Assembly (NCBI RefSeq): GCF_035492835.1
Contig: NZ_DATJIY010000181.1
Coordinates: 1-64,000, forward strand
Origin: Dinghuibacter sp035492835
GTDB lineage: Bacteria > Bacteroidota > Bacteroidia > Chitinophagales > Chitinophagaceae
Length of the DNA stretch: 64,000 nucleotides
Reading direction: 5' to 3'
Positions 57,026 through 64,000 of this stretch are shown here, piece by piece; the stretch's first letter is position 1; every line of letters begins with the position of its first letter. Below the pieces are notes generated by a model. That model saw nothing but the letters and a program-made list of their open reading frames with translations, ran no database searches and was not told the origin of the DNA. Made by a program: the position numbers and the translations under genes.

Positions 57026-58309
57026 ATGTTCAACATTTCTAAATCGGTGGTAGCCGTGATCCTCGGAGGGGGCGCCGGAACGCGTTTGTATCCGCTTACC
57101 GCAAATCGTTCCAAACCGGCGGTGCCCATCGCCGGTAAGTACAGGCTCGTGGATATCCCCATTTCGAACTGTATCAATTCGGACATCAACCGCATGTTCG
57201 TGCTGACACAGTTCAATTCCGCTTCCCTGAACAAGCACATCAAGAACACCTATCATTTCAGCGTCTTCAGCAGCGCCTTCGTGGACATCCTGGCCGCCGA
57301 GCAGACGCCCGACAACCGCTCCTGGTTCCAGGGCACCGCGGACGCCGTGCGTCAGTCCCTGCGCCACCTCAACCAGCACGACTTCGAATATGTCCTCATC
57401 CTGTCGGGCGACCAGCTCTACCAGATGGACTTCGAGGAGATGCTCAAGCGGCACATCGAGCAGAACGCGGACATCTCCATCGCCACCATACCGGTGGCCG
57501 AACGCGAGGCTACCGAGTTCGGCATCATGAAGGTCGACGGCAGCGACCTGATCACCTCCTTTATCGAAAAGCCCAAAAAGGAGCTGTTGCCCGACTGGCA
57601 CAGCGACACCGGCCCCGCGATGAACGCCGAGGGCAGGAACTACCTGGCCTCGATGGGTATCTATATCTTCAACCGCAAGCTCCTTTTCGACCTGCTGTTG
57701 GAGGAGAGCCCCGAAATCACCGACTTCGGCAAAGAAGTGATCCCCGGCTCGATCGGGAAAAACAAGGTGGTCAGCTACCAGTACGACGGATACTGGACCG
57801 ACATCGGCCATATCTATTCTTTCTTCGAGGCCAACATCGCCCTCACCGAAGACATCCCGACCTTCAACCTCTACGACAACGTCAAGACCATCTTCAGCCG
57901 GGCGCGGATGCTGCCCCCCGCCAAGATCAGCGGGACCACGCTGGAGAAGACGCTCATATCCGACGGGTGTATCATCACCGCTTCCCGCATCGAAAGCAGT
58001 ATCGTCGGTATCCGTACCCGGATCGGGCACGGCACGACCATCGTCAGCAGCTATATCATGGGCGGTGACTTTTACGAGACCATCGAAGAGATGAAACGGG
58101 CCGAGGAAAAGGGCCTGCCCAAGATCGGGATCGGCGACCGCTGCTACATCAAGAACGCCATCATCGACAAGAACTGCAGGATCGGCAACGACGTCCGGAT
58201 CAACGGGGGACCGCACCTCGCGGATACCGACCACGCGCTCTACACCATCAAGGAAGGGATCGTCGTAGTGAAAAAAGGGGCCATCCTGCCCGATGGCTTC
58301 GTCATATAG
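57026..58309 (+). CDS. glgC: Glucose-1-phosphate adenylyltransferase
   Basis: A 427-residue enzyme making ADP-glucose, the committed step of glycogen synthesis. VAVILGGGAGTRLYPLTANRSKPAVPIAGKYRLVDIPISNCINS is the nucleotide-binding N-terminus; VLILSGDQLYQMDFEEML and EFGIMKVDGSDLITSFIEKPKKE fit, and the C-terminal part (about 300-427) is the left-handed beta-helix with SIVGIRTRIGHGTTIVSS and CYIKNAIIDKNCRIGND. Allosteric control by sugar phosphates is known for the family. It pairs with glgA upstream; branching enzyme and phosphorylase are not in this window. A short GC hairpin follows the stop. Confidence 0.95.
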   Translation: MFNISKSVVAVILGGGAGTRLYPLTANRSKPAVPIAGKYRLVDIPISNCINSDINRMFVLTQFNSASLNKHIKNTYHFSVFSSAFVDILAAEQTPDNRSWFQGTADAVRQSLRHLNQHDFEYVLILSGDQLYQMDFEEMLKRHIEQNADISIATIPVAEREATEFGIMKVDGSDLITSFIEKPKKELLPDWHSDTGPAMNAEGRNYLASMGIYIFNRKLLFDLLLEESPEITDFGKEVIPGSIGKNKVVSYQYDGYWTDIGHIYSFFEANIALTEDIPTFNLYDNVKTIFSRARMLPPAKISGTTLEKTLISDGCIITASRIESSIVGIRTRIGHGTTIVSSYIMGGDFYETIEEMKRAEEKGLPKIGIGDRCYIKNAIIDKNCRIGNDVRINGGPHLADTDHALYTIKEGIVVVKKGAILPDGFVI

Positions 58310-58316
58310 GCGGCCG

Positions 58317-58345
58317 CGGCGCCAGCCAGGCGCCGTTGTGTATTT
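58317..58345 (+). terminator. Terminator-like hairpin after glgC
   Basis: CGGCGCC (58317-58323), loop AGCCA, GGCGCCG (58329-58335), followed by TTGTGTATTT. The T content is modest, so partial read-through into the next operon is likely. Confidence 0.45.
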
Positions 58346-58354
58346 CTTACACAA
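58336..58354. promoter_or_regulatory. Operator-like dyad upstream of the sugar transporter
   Basis: TTGTGTA-TTTCT-TACACAA is a perfect seven-base inverted repeat with a five-base spacer. A -7-like TATTTTCG lies downstream at about 58369-58376, so the dyad sits about where a regulator would contact the promoter. Confidence 0.45.
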
Positions 58355-58379
58355 ATCGAAACTTTACCTTATTTTCGGA

Positions 58380-58433
58380 CCCTGGGTGACTTACCCCGGG
58401 GCGGACCCCGGCCACGCGCCCGGGGTCTTTTCT
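58380..58433 (+). promoter_or_regulatory. Candidate transcription attenuator before the sugar transporter
   Basis: Three hairpins overlap in sequence. P1: CCCTGGGT (58380-58387) with ACCCCGGG (58393-58400), one mismatch. P2: CCGGGG (58396-58401) with CCCCGG (58406-58411). P3: GACCCCGG (58404-58411) with CCGGGGTC (58420-58427), followed by TTTTCTTT, an intrinsic terminator ending 18 bases before the ATG. P2 excludes both P1 and P3, the usual terminator/antiterminator switch. No leader peptide is visible. Plain glgC termination is the rival reading. Confidence 0.45.
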
Positions 58434-58450
58434 TTAACGATCGTTTGCAT

Positions 58451-59842
58451 ATGTCCACAACCACCGCACTGGCGCCCAAGCCCAAACTTACCTTCTGGCA
58501 GATATGGAACATGAGCTTCGGATTCCTGGGGATCCAGTTCGGGTTTGCCCTCCAGAATTCCAACGCAAGCGGTATCCTGCGGAACTATGGGGCGGACGTG
58601 GAGCACCTTTCCTGGTTCTGGATCGCCGCGCCGCTGATAGGCATGATCGTACAGCCCATCGTCGGCCACTACAGCGACCGCACCTGGAACCGGCTGGGGC
58701 GCAGGAAACCCTTTTTCTTGACAGGTTCGATCCTTTCCGCCAGCGCTCTTGCGCTCATGCCTAACGCGGGCTGGCTGGGGAGCGGGGCCTCTTTGGTACT
58801 GATCGGAGCCGGTTTCCTGATGATCATGGACGCCTGTTTCAACCTGTCCATGGAACCATTCCGGGCCCTGGTGGCGGACAACCTGCCGGACAGCCAGCGC
58901 ACCCTCGGTTTTTCGGTCCAGACCTGTCTGATCGGCGCGGGCGCGGTGGTCGGCTCCTGGTTGCCCTGGGTCCTGTATAACTGGCTCCACATCTCCCATG
59001 ACGCGGCGGCGGGCGTGGTGGCCGCCAACGTCAAGCTGGCATTTTATATCGGGGCCGCGGTATTCATCCTCGCCATTTTGTGGACGCTGGCCACGACCAA
59101 GGAATATCCCCCGGCGGAATACGAACGCTACCACGGCAAAGGAGAGGTGGAGCACCTCGGCCTGGCCGCTATCTTCAAGGACTTCCGCCGTATGCCCAGG
59201 ACCATGCGGCAACTGGGGCTCGTCCAGTTCTTTTCCTGGTTCTCGCTCTTCGGGATGTGGGTTTTCACCACGGACACGATCGCCACCCACATCTTCCACC
59301 TTCCCATCACCGACAAAAGCTCCAGCCAGTACCGGGATGCCCAGGACTGGACCGGTATCATATTCGGAATTTACAACCTGGTTTCGGCAGGTTACGCCCT
59401 GGTGCTCCCCTGGATAGCGGGAAAGATCGGCCGCAAACGGACCCATGCGCTGTCGCTGGCCATCGGGGGGATCGGGCTGGTATCGATATTCTTTGCCCCT
59501 AATAAGGAGTTCCTCATCGGGTCCATGGTCTGCGTCGGCATCGCCTGGGCGAGCATCCTGGCGATGCCTTATGTGATCCTGTCGAGCTCGATCCCCCCGG
59601 GGAAAATGGGTATTTACATGGGGTTGTTCAACTTCTTTATCACCATCCCGCAAATCCTGAACGGTATTGTCGGGGGACCCCTGGTCAAATATGTCTATCA
59701 CGACCAGCCGGTGTACGCGTTGGTGCTGGCGGGCATCTTCATGTTGTGCGCTTCGCTGAGCGTCATCTACGTGTACGACCCGGTGGACATCGCGCTCAGC
59801 CAAAACAGAAAACGGAAAAAATCGGAACATGCGCCTCATTAA
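58451..59842 (+). CDS. MFS sugar transporter (SLC45/GPH-type, maltose/maltodextrin-like)
   Basis: A 463-residue symporter with 12 predicted spans, started at the ATG at 58451. FWQIWNMSFGFLGIQFGFALQNSNASGIL, WFWIAAPLIGMIVQPIVGHYSDRTWNRLGRRKPFFLTGS and MDACFNLSMEPFRALVADNLPDSQRT match the SLC45-like branch of bacterial transporters found next to alpha-glucosidases. Its stop lies inside the start of the GH13 gene (14-base overlap), so the pair is coupled: the periplasmic enzyme would cut maltodextrins that this protein imports, feeding malQ, the ROK kinase and glgC/glgA. Substrate is inferred from context. Confidence 0.82.
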   Translation: MSTTTALAPKPKLTFWQIWNMSFGFLGIQFGFALQNSNASGILRNYGADVEHLSWFWIAAPLIGMIVQPIVGHYSDRTWNRLGRRKPFFLTGSILSASALALMPNAGWLGSGASLVLIGAGFLMIMDACFNLSMEPFRALVADNLPDSQRTLGFSVQTCLIGAGAVVGSWLPWVLYNWLHISHDAAAGVVAANVKLAFYIGAAVFILAILWTLATTKEYPPAEYERYHGKGEVEHLGLAAIFKDFRRMPRTMRQLGLVQFFSWFSLFGMWVFTTDTIATHIFHLPITDKSSSQYRDAQDWTGIIFGIYNLVSAGYALVLPWIAGKIGRKRTHALSLAIGGIGLVSIFFAPNKEFLIGSMVCVGIAWASILAMPYVILSSSIPPGKMGIYMGLFNFFITIPQILNGIVGGPLVKYVYHDQPVYALVLAGIFMLCASLSVIYVYDPVDIALSQNRKRKKSEHAPH

Positions 59843-61739
59843 CTTTCGCGCCGTCCGGGCATACGCCCTACCGGCTTGCGCTTTGGTAGCGCTTACGATC
59901 CGCGCGGCCGCGCAAAACCAGGTCATCACCCTCAACCCGGGACCCCGGGCGCCCGAGGTAAAGGTCAACCCGCTCAACTGGTGGGTTGGTATGAAGGACC
60001 GCGACGTGCAGCTCATGCTCTATGCGCCGGGTATCGGGAAAACGAAACCGCAGCTCACCGCTTACACCGGCGTCGCCATCAAGGCCACGCATACGGTCGA
60101 GAACCCCAACTATCTTTTTGTCGACCTGGACATTGCGCCGGCCGCAAAACCGGGCGTTCTGCACTTTCAACTGGCGCACGGCGGCGCCTTGGGCGCCAGG
60201 TCATACACGCTGGACTATACCCTCAAGGCCCTCGACCCGGCGGACGGTGTCTCCCGCATCCAGGGCGTCACCAATAAGGACTTTGTCTACCTGCTGATGC
60301 CCGACCGCTTTGCCAACGGGGATCCCGCCAACGACGTGGTTCCCGGCATGCGCGACACCGTGGTCCGCAGCGATAAACCGAACGAGCGGCACGGGGGTGA
60401 CCTCAAAGGCGTCGAGGACCACCTCGGTTATCTGAAGGACCTGGGCATCACAACCGTTTGGATGACGCCGGTCAACGAGAACGACATGCCCAGCGGCAGC
60501 TACCACGGGTACGCCATCACCGACCAATACCAGGTGGACCGGCGCTTTGGCGGCAACGAGGCGTATGCGTCGCTGTCCAAAGCGCTCCATCAAAAAAATA
60601 TGAAGCTGATACAGGACGGCGTCTACAACCATATCGGCTCCTCTCACTGGACCGTCCTCGACCCGCCCATGAAGGACTGGCTCAACCAATGGCCGCAATA
60701 CACAAACACCAGCTATAAGGTAGAGCCGCTGGTCGATCCGTACGCGTCCGCCATCGACCGCCGCAAGACCGTCGAGGGGTGGTTTGTGAAGTCCATGCCG
60801 GACCTCAACCAAAGGAATCCTTACGTCAGCCGCTACCTGATCGAATACGCGCTCTGGACGACCGAGACCTATGGCGTGGATGGCTGGCGGGTCGATACCT
60901 GGTTCTACAGCGACCGGGCGTTCCTCAACGATATAAACGCCGCCCTTGTCCGCCAGTTCCCCCGCATCACGATGTTCGGGGAGGTTTGGGTCGGCACCGT
61001 CGCCGAGGCGGCCTACTTTTGCCAGAACAACCTCGACGTCCCGTACAAGCCCAACCTCCAGGGCGTCGTGGACTTCAATGTCTGCTGGGGTATGCAGAAC
61101 GCCCTGCGCCACGACGGCAACCCCGAACAGCTGTACAGCACGCTGGCCCAGGATTTCCTGTACAAGAACCCCACCCGGAACTGCATCATGCTCGACAACC
61201 ACGACATGGACCGGTTTCCCTCCATCGTCGACACGAACCTCGATCGCTATAAAATGGGTTTCGCGTGGCTGTTGACGCTCCGCGGCATCCCCGAAATGTA
61301 TTACGGGGACGAGCTCATGATGACGGGGCTCAAAAAAGACGGCGATGGCGCGCTGCGAAAGGACTTCCCCGGCGGCTGGCCGGGTGACGACACCAACAAG
61401 TTTGTCGCCGCGGGCCGGACGCCACAGGAACAGGAAGCCTTTTCCTATGTCCGCACCCTGGCGCAATACCGGCGGCATTCCACCGCGCTGACAACGGGCA
61501 AGCTCATGCAGTACGCCCCGGTCGAAGGCGTCTACGTCTATTTCCGCTACGACGCACAGCAAACCGTGATGGTGGTGGCCAACACCGGCGACCACGAGCA
61601 GACACTGGACACGCAGCGCTACGCGGAACGGACGGCCGGGTTTTCGGCCGGTCGCGACGTGCTCACCGCCTCCGACAAACCGTTGGCGGGGTTGACGATC
61701 GGCGCCCACCAGACGCTTGTAATGGAACTAAAGCGCTAA
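59829..61739 (+). CDS. Exported GH13 alpha-amylase / cyclomaltodextrinase-like enzyme
   Basis: A 636-residue enzyme with a signal peptide (ALVALTIRAAAQ), so periplasmic or lipid-linked to the envelope. An N-terminal beta domain (about 30-135) of the cyclomaltodextrinase type (VNPLNWWVGMKDRDVQLMLYAPG) is followed by the catalytic barrel. GH13 conserved regions are read as MKLIQDGVYNHIGSSH, GWRVDTWFYSD (nucleophile Asp), ITMFGEVWVG (acid Glu) and MLDNHDMDRF (third Asp). This resembles SusA-type neopullulanases that hydrolyse maltodextrins, pullulan and cyclodextrins. It overlaps the transporter gene upstream and cobA downstream (12 bases, convergent). Confidence 0.9.
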   Translation: MRLINFRAVRAYALPACALVALTIRAAAQNQVITLNPGPRAPEVKVNPLNWWVGMKDRDVQLMLYAPGIGKTKPQLTAYTGVAIKATHTVENPNYLFVDLDIAPAAKPGVLHFQLAHGGALGARSYTLDYTLKALDPADGVSRIQGVTNKDFVYLLMPDRFANGDPANDVVPGMRDTVVRSDKPNERHGGDLKGVEDHLGYLKDLGITTVWMTPVNENDMPSGSYHGYAITDQYQVDRRFGGNEAYASLSKALHQKNMKLIQDGVYNHIGSSHWTVLDPPMKDWLNQWPQYTNTSYKVEPLVDPYASAIDRRKTVEGWFVKSMPDLNQRNPYVSRYLIEYALWTTETYGVDGWRVDTWFYSDRAFLNDINAALVRQFPRITMFGEVWVGTVAEAAYFCQNNLDVPYKPNLQGVVDFNVCWGMQNALRHDGNPEQLYSTLAQDFLYKNPTRNCIMLDNHDMDRFPSIVDTNLDRYKMGFAWLLTLRGIPEMYYGDELMMTGLKKDGDGALRKDFPGGWPGDDTNKFVAAGRTPQEQEAFSYVRTLAQYRRHSTALTTGKLMQYAPVEGVYVYFRYDAQQTVMVVANTGDHEQTLDTQRYAERTAGFSAGRDVLTASDKPLAGLTIGAHQTLVMELKR

Positions 61740-62435
61740 CCCTGCCACGGCACCGATCACGATGATCGCAGGGTGCGTCAGGCCAGCCCCCGTGGCCATC
61801 GCCGCCAGCTCACGGACCGCGCCGACGACCTTGCGTTGCTGGGGCAGCGAGGCGTGCTGGATGATCGCCGCGGGCATATCGCCCTTGCCTTCCGATACGT
61901 ATACCGAGGCGATCTCGGCCAGTTTTTTCATCCCCATATAAATCACGACGGTGGCGTGTGAGGCCAGCGCGAGCCGTAGGTCCGCGGACAATGCGCCGTC
62001 TTTTTTGGTGCCGGTGACGATCCAGACGCTTTCCGCCAGGTCCCGGTGGGTGAGGGGGATGTCCTCCAAACCGACGGCCTGCATGCTCGTGATCCCCGGT
62101 ATGTAGCTGGCCGGGATGCCGTGGGCACGGGCAAAAAGGATTTCTTCCATGCCGCGGCCAAATATAAATGGATCGCCTCCTTTAAGCCGGACAACGACGG
62201 CGCCCCCGCGGGCATGGTCCAGGATCAGCTGGTGGATGTCCTCCTGGGGCGTGTACTCGCCATACGGTTTTTTTCCAACATATATATGCAGGCAATCCGG
62301 ACGCGCATGTTCCAGCAATACCCGGTTGATCAGGTTGTCGTACAGGATCACCGTAGCCCGGCCCAGGGCTTTCAAGGCCTTAAGGGTAATCAATTCAGGG
62401 TCGCCCGGGCCAGCGCCAACGACAATAAGCTCCAT
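61728..62435 (-). CDS. cobA: Uroporphyrinogen-III C-methyltransferase
   Basis: A 235-residue SAM-dependent enzyme that makes precorrin-2 for siroheme (and possibly cobalamin). VGAGPGDPELITLKALKAL is the P-loop-like signature; VVRLKGGDPFIFGRGMEE, IPGITSMQAVG, IPLTHRDLAESVWIVTGTKK and ATVVIYMGMKKL are family blocks. It is a stand-alone SUMT, not fused to CysG or HemD. It is divergent from the nitrite reductase gene, whose product needs siroheme. The start is the ATG at 62435. Confidence 0.92.
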   Translation of the reverse strand: MELIVVGAGPGDPELITLKALKALGRATVILYDNLINRVLLEHARPDCLHIYVGKKPYGEYTPQEDIHQLILDHARGGAVVVRLKGGDPFIFGRGMEEILFARAHGIPASYIPGITSMQAVGLEDIPLTHRDLAESVWIVTGTKKDGALSADLRLALASHATVVIYMGMKKLAEIASVYVSEGKGDMPAAIIQHASLPQQRKVVGAVRELAAMATGAGLTHPAIIVIGAVAGLAL

Positions 62436-62621
62436 ATTATAATATATTATATGTAATTAAAATAGGCCAATTGACCCAAAAATAATGATGAGAATATGAT
62501 TTTAATCGTAATTTATTTGTAGTATTACAGTATGGGAAAATATATTTAAAACACAAATATGTTGGGTCGCAGCCGGCATATTTGTGAATTTTTTTGAAAA
62601 TCGCTTGATACACTTAAAATT
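62436..62621. promoter_or_regulatory. AT-rich divergent promoter region of cobA and nirB
   Basis: A strikingly AT-rich gap of 186 bases in a GC-rich neighbourhood. CACAAATATG (62552-62561) and CATATTTGTG (62577-62586) form a perfect ten-base inverted repeat with a 15-base spacer. Each arm contains CATATTTG, the same -7-like octamer as the trp promoter, one facing each way, so the dyad may be two back-to-back promoters, a regulator site, or both. Confidence 0.5.
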
Positions 62622-64000
62622 ATGCTCATGGCAGCGGATGCTATGCCCGTCGTTGTCGTCGTCGGCAACGGGATGGTCGGTTATAAATTCTGTGAGAAGA
62701 TGTTGGGGCGCAAGGCCCCCTTCCGCCTGGTCGTTTTTGGGGAAGAGCCCCGCCCGGCCTATGACCGGGTACACCTGAGCGCCTATTTTGACGGCAAAAC
62801 GGAAGAGGACCTTCGCATGGCGCCGGCGGACTGGTATGACGAGCAGCATATCGCGCTGTATACCGGCGACCCCATCGTCCGGATCGACCGGGCCCGCAAA
62901 ACGGTCCATTCCCTTAAAGGCCAGTCGGTTTCCTACGACTACCTGGTGCTGGCCACCGGGTCTTCCGCTTTTGTGCCCCAAATCCCCGGTGTGGAGGGGC
63001 AGGGCGTCTTTGTCTACCGGACCCTGGAGGACCTCGACATGATCCGCGAATATGCGCGTAAGGCGCGCACGGGTGCGGTCCTCGGCGGCGGCCTCCTGGG
63101 TCTGGAAGCCGCCAAGGCCCTGCTGGACCTGGGCCTGGAGGAGACCCACGTGGTTGAATTTGCGCCCCGGCTGATGCCGCGCCAGATCGACGCCGGCGGG
63201 AGCGCGGCGTTGCAAAGGCAACTGGAGAGCCTCGGACTCCAGATACACCTCGGCCGGCAGACCAAAGAGATCACCGACGGCGGTCTCGTGTTCGCCGATG
63301 GCGCGACGCTGGACACCGACATGCTGGTGATTTCCGCCGGTATACGTCCCCGTGACGAGCTCGCCCGGCAGGCCGGTCTGGTGACGGGGCCGCGTGGCGG
63401 TATACTGGTGGACGATACCCTCCGGACCAGCGATCCGTTTATTTTCGGTATTGGCGAATGCGTGCTCCATAATGACATGATCTACGGCCTGGTCGCGCCG
63501 GGTTACGAAATGGCCGACGTGGTGGCGTCCCGGTTGTGCGGGAGCCCCAAGCGGTTCCTGGGCTTCGACATGAGCACCAAGCTCAAATTGATCGGCGTCG
63601 ACGTGGCCAGCTTCGGGGACCCGCACGCGGAAGGGACCGACGTGCGCGCCCTGACCTACGAAGATACCTACGCCGGCGTTTATAAGCGCATCAACATCAC
63701 CCGGGACGGCAAACACCTGCTGGGCGGTATCCTGGTTGGCGACGCGGGTGCGTATAACCTGCTCCACCAGACGACCGTCAATAAGATCGTGCTGCCGCCG
63801 AACCCAGAGGACCTCATCCTGGGCGCCCGAGGCGGCAGCGAAGCCGCGGGGTTGATGGACCTGCCGGACGACGCGGTCATTTGTTCCTGCGAGGGCGTGA
63901 CCAAACAAAGCATCTGCTCCGCGGTCAGAGAAGGGAGCGTGCGCGGTATCGACGCCATGAAAAAGTGCACCCGCGCCGGCACCGGCTGCGGCGGCTGTGT
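62622..64000 (+). CDS. nirB: Nitrite reductase [NAD(P)H] large subunit, 3' truncated
   Basis: 459 codons are visible and the frame is still open at the window end. The start may be the ATG at 62622, 62628 or 62643 (MPVVVVVGNGMVGYKFCEKM fits best). The FAD/NAD(P)H oxidoreductase part (about 8-300) shows VVGNGMVG, YLVLATGSSAFVP, AVLGGGLLGLEAAKALLDLG and DTLRTSDPFIFGIGEC. A BFD-like [2Fe-2S] module follows with CSCEGVTKQSICSAV and then KKCTRAGTGCGGC (about 425-459). This is the N-terminal half of NirB; the siroheme half should lie beyond the window. Assimilation of nitrite to ammonium is inferred, supported by divergent cobA. Confidence 0.88.
   Translation, partial: MLMAADAMPVVVVVGNGMVGYKFCEKMLGRKAPFRLVVFGEEPRPAYDRVHLSAYFDGKTEEDLRMAPADWYDEQHIALYTGDPIVRIDRARKTVHSLKGQSVSYDYLVLATGSSAFVPQIPGVEGQGVFVYRTLEDLDMIREYARKARTGAVLGGGLLGLEAAKALLDLGLEETHVVEFAPRLMPRQIDAGGSAALQRQLESLGLQIHLGRQTKEITDGGLVFADGATLDTDMLVISAGIRPRDELARQAGLVTGPRGGILVDDTLRTSDPFIFGIGECVLHNDMIYGLVAPGYEMADVVASRLCGSPKRFLGFDMSTKLKLIGVDVASFGDPHAEGTDVRALTYEDTYAGVYKRINITRDGKHLLGGILVGDAGAYNLLHQTTVNKIVLPPNPEDLILGARGGSEAAGLMDLPDDAVICSCEGVTKQSICSAVREGSVRGIDAMKKCTRAGTGCGGC

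Noticed and set aside
1..64000. Prophage, insertion sequence or integrative element
   Set aside because: No transposase, integrase or phage gene is seen; the AT-rich stretch at 3.1-3.7 kb is the only candidate scar.

Overview
The window is GC-rich bacterial chromosome that fits the phylum Bacteroidota, most likely a Chitinophagaceae-type organism. The evidence is (i) promoters with the Bacteroidota -7 element TAnnTTTG (mostly TATCTTTG or TATATTTG) and no clear Shine-Dalgarno sequences; (ii) Bacteroidota families such as a type IX secretion plug protein, a TamL-like Omp85 lipoprotein, DUF4403, DUF4369/TlpA and HisIE; and (iii) dense packing with many overlapping genes. I see no prophage, insertion sequence, CRISPR array, tRNA or 16S/23S/5S rRNA. 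Both ends cut a gene.

Layout. 1-10.4 kb: a truncated exported protein, a collagen-like lipoprotein, a GOB-like B3 metallo-beta-lactamase, an AT-rich stretch with a small membrane-protein gene and a candidate small RNA, then truB, a TamL-like Omp85 protein, a TrmH-type RNA methyltransferase, a LolC-type permease and a T9SS plug protein. 10.4-11.4 kb: SRP RNA, a hairpin-rich spacer and a small transaldolase (FSA type).

11.4-26.8 kb is the most striking part: hisL(leader)-hisG-hisD-hisC-[cytochrome c]-hisB, then trpL(leader)-trpE-G-D-C-F-B-A, then hisH-hisA-hisF-hisIE and a TlpA-type thioredoxin. The whole trp operon sits between hisB and hisH, and trpA overlaps hisH by 4 bases. The second half of histidine biosynthesis therefore appears to lie downstream of a tryptophan attenuator. 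Both leaders encode short peptides, one with five consecutive His codons and one with three consecutive Trp codons, followed by rival RNA hairpins. Both peptides are probably translated from leaderless mRNA.

26.8-48.8 kb: mixed housekeeping and envelope genes (SGNH/CE2 esterase, SPFH protein with a ribbon-helix-helix partner, CorC-like protein, PAP2 phosphatase, LtaS-like enzyme, a second candidate small RNA, methyltransferase, GH63 enzyme, SDR, ABC-F protein, GtrA, DUF4403, PurU, YgiD-like dioxygenase, Tet-like MFS, dnaK). 48.8-61.7 kb: alpha-glucan metabolism (malQ with CBM20 modules, a ROK sugar kinase lacking its zinc cysteines, glgA, glgC, a sugar MFS transporter and a periplasmic GH13 enzyme), interrupted by a dipeptide epimerase and an ArsR/MFS pair. 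A candidate RNA attenuator precedes the transporter/GH13 pair. 61.7-64 kb: cobA (siroheme synthesis) divergent from a truncated nirB-type nitrite reductase gene, a functional pairing.
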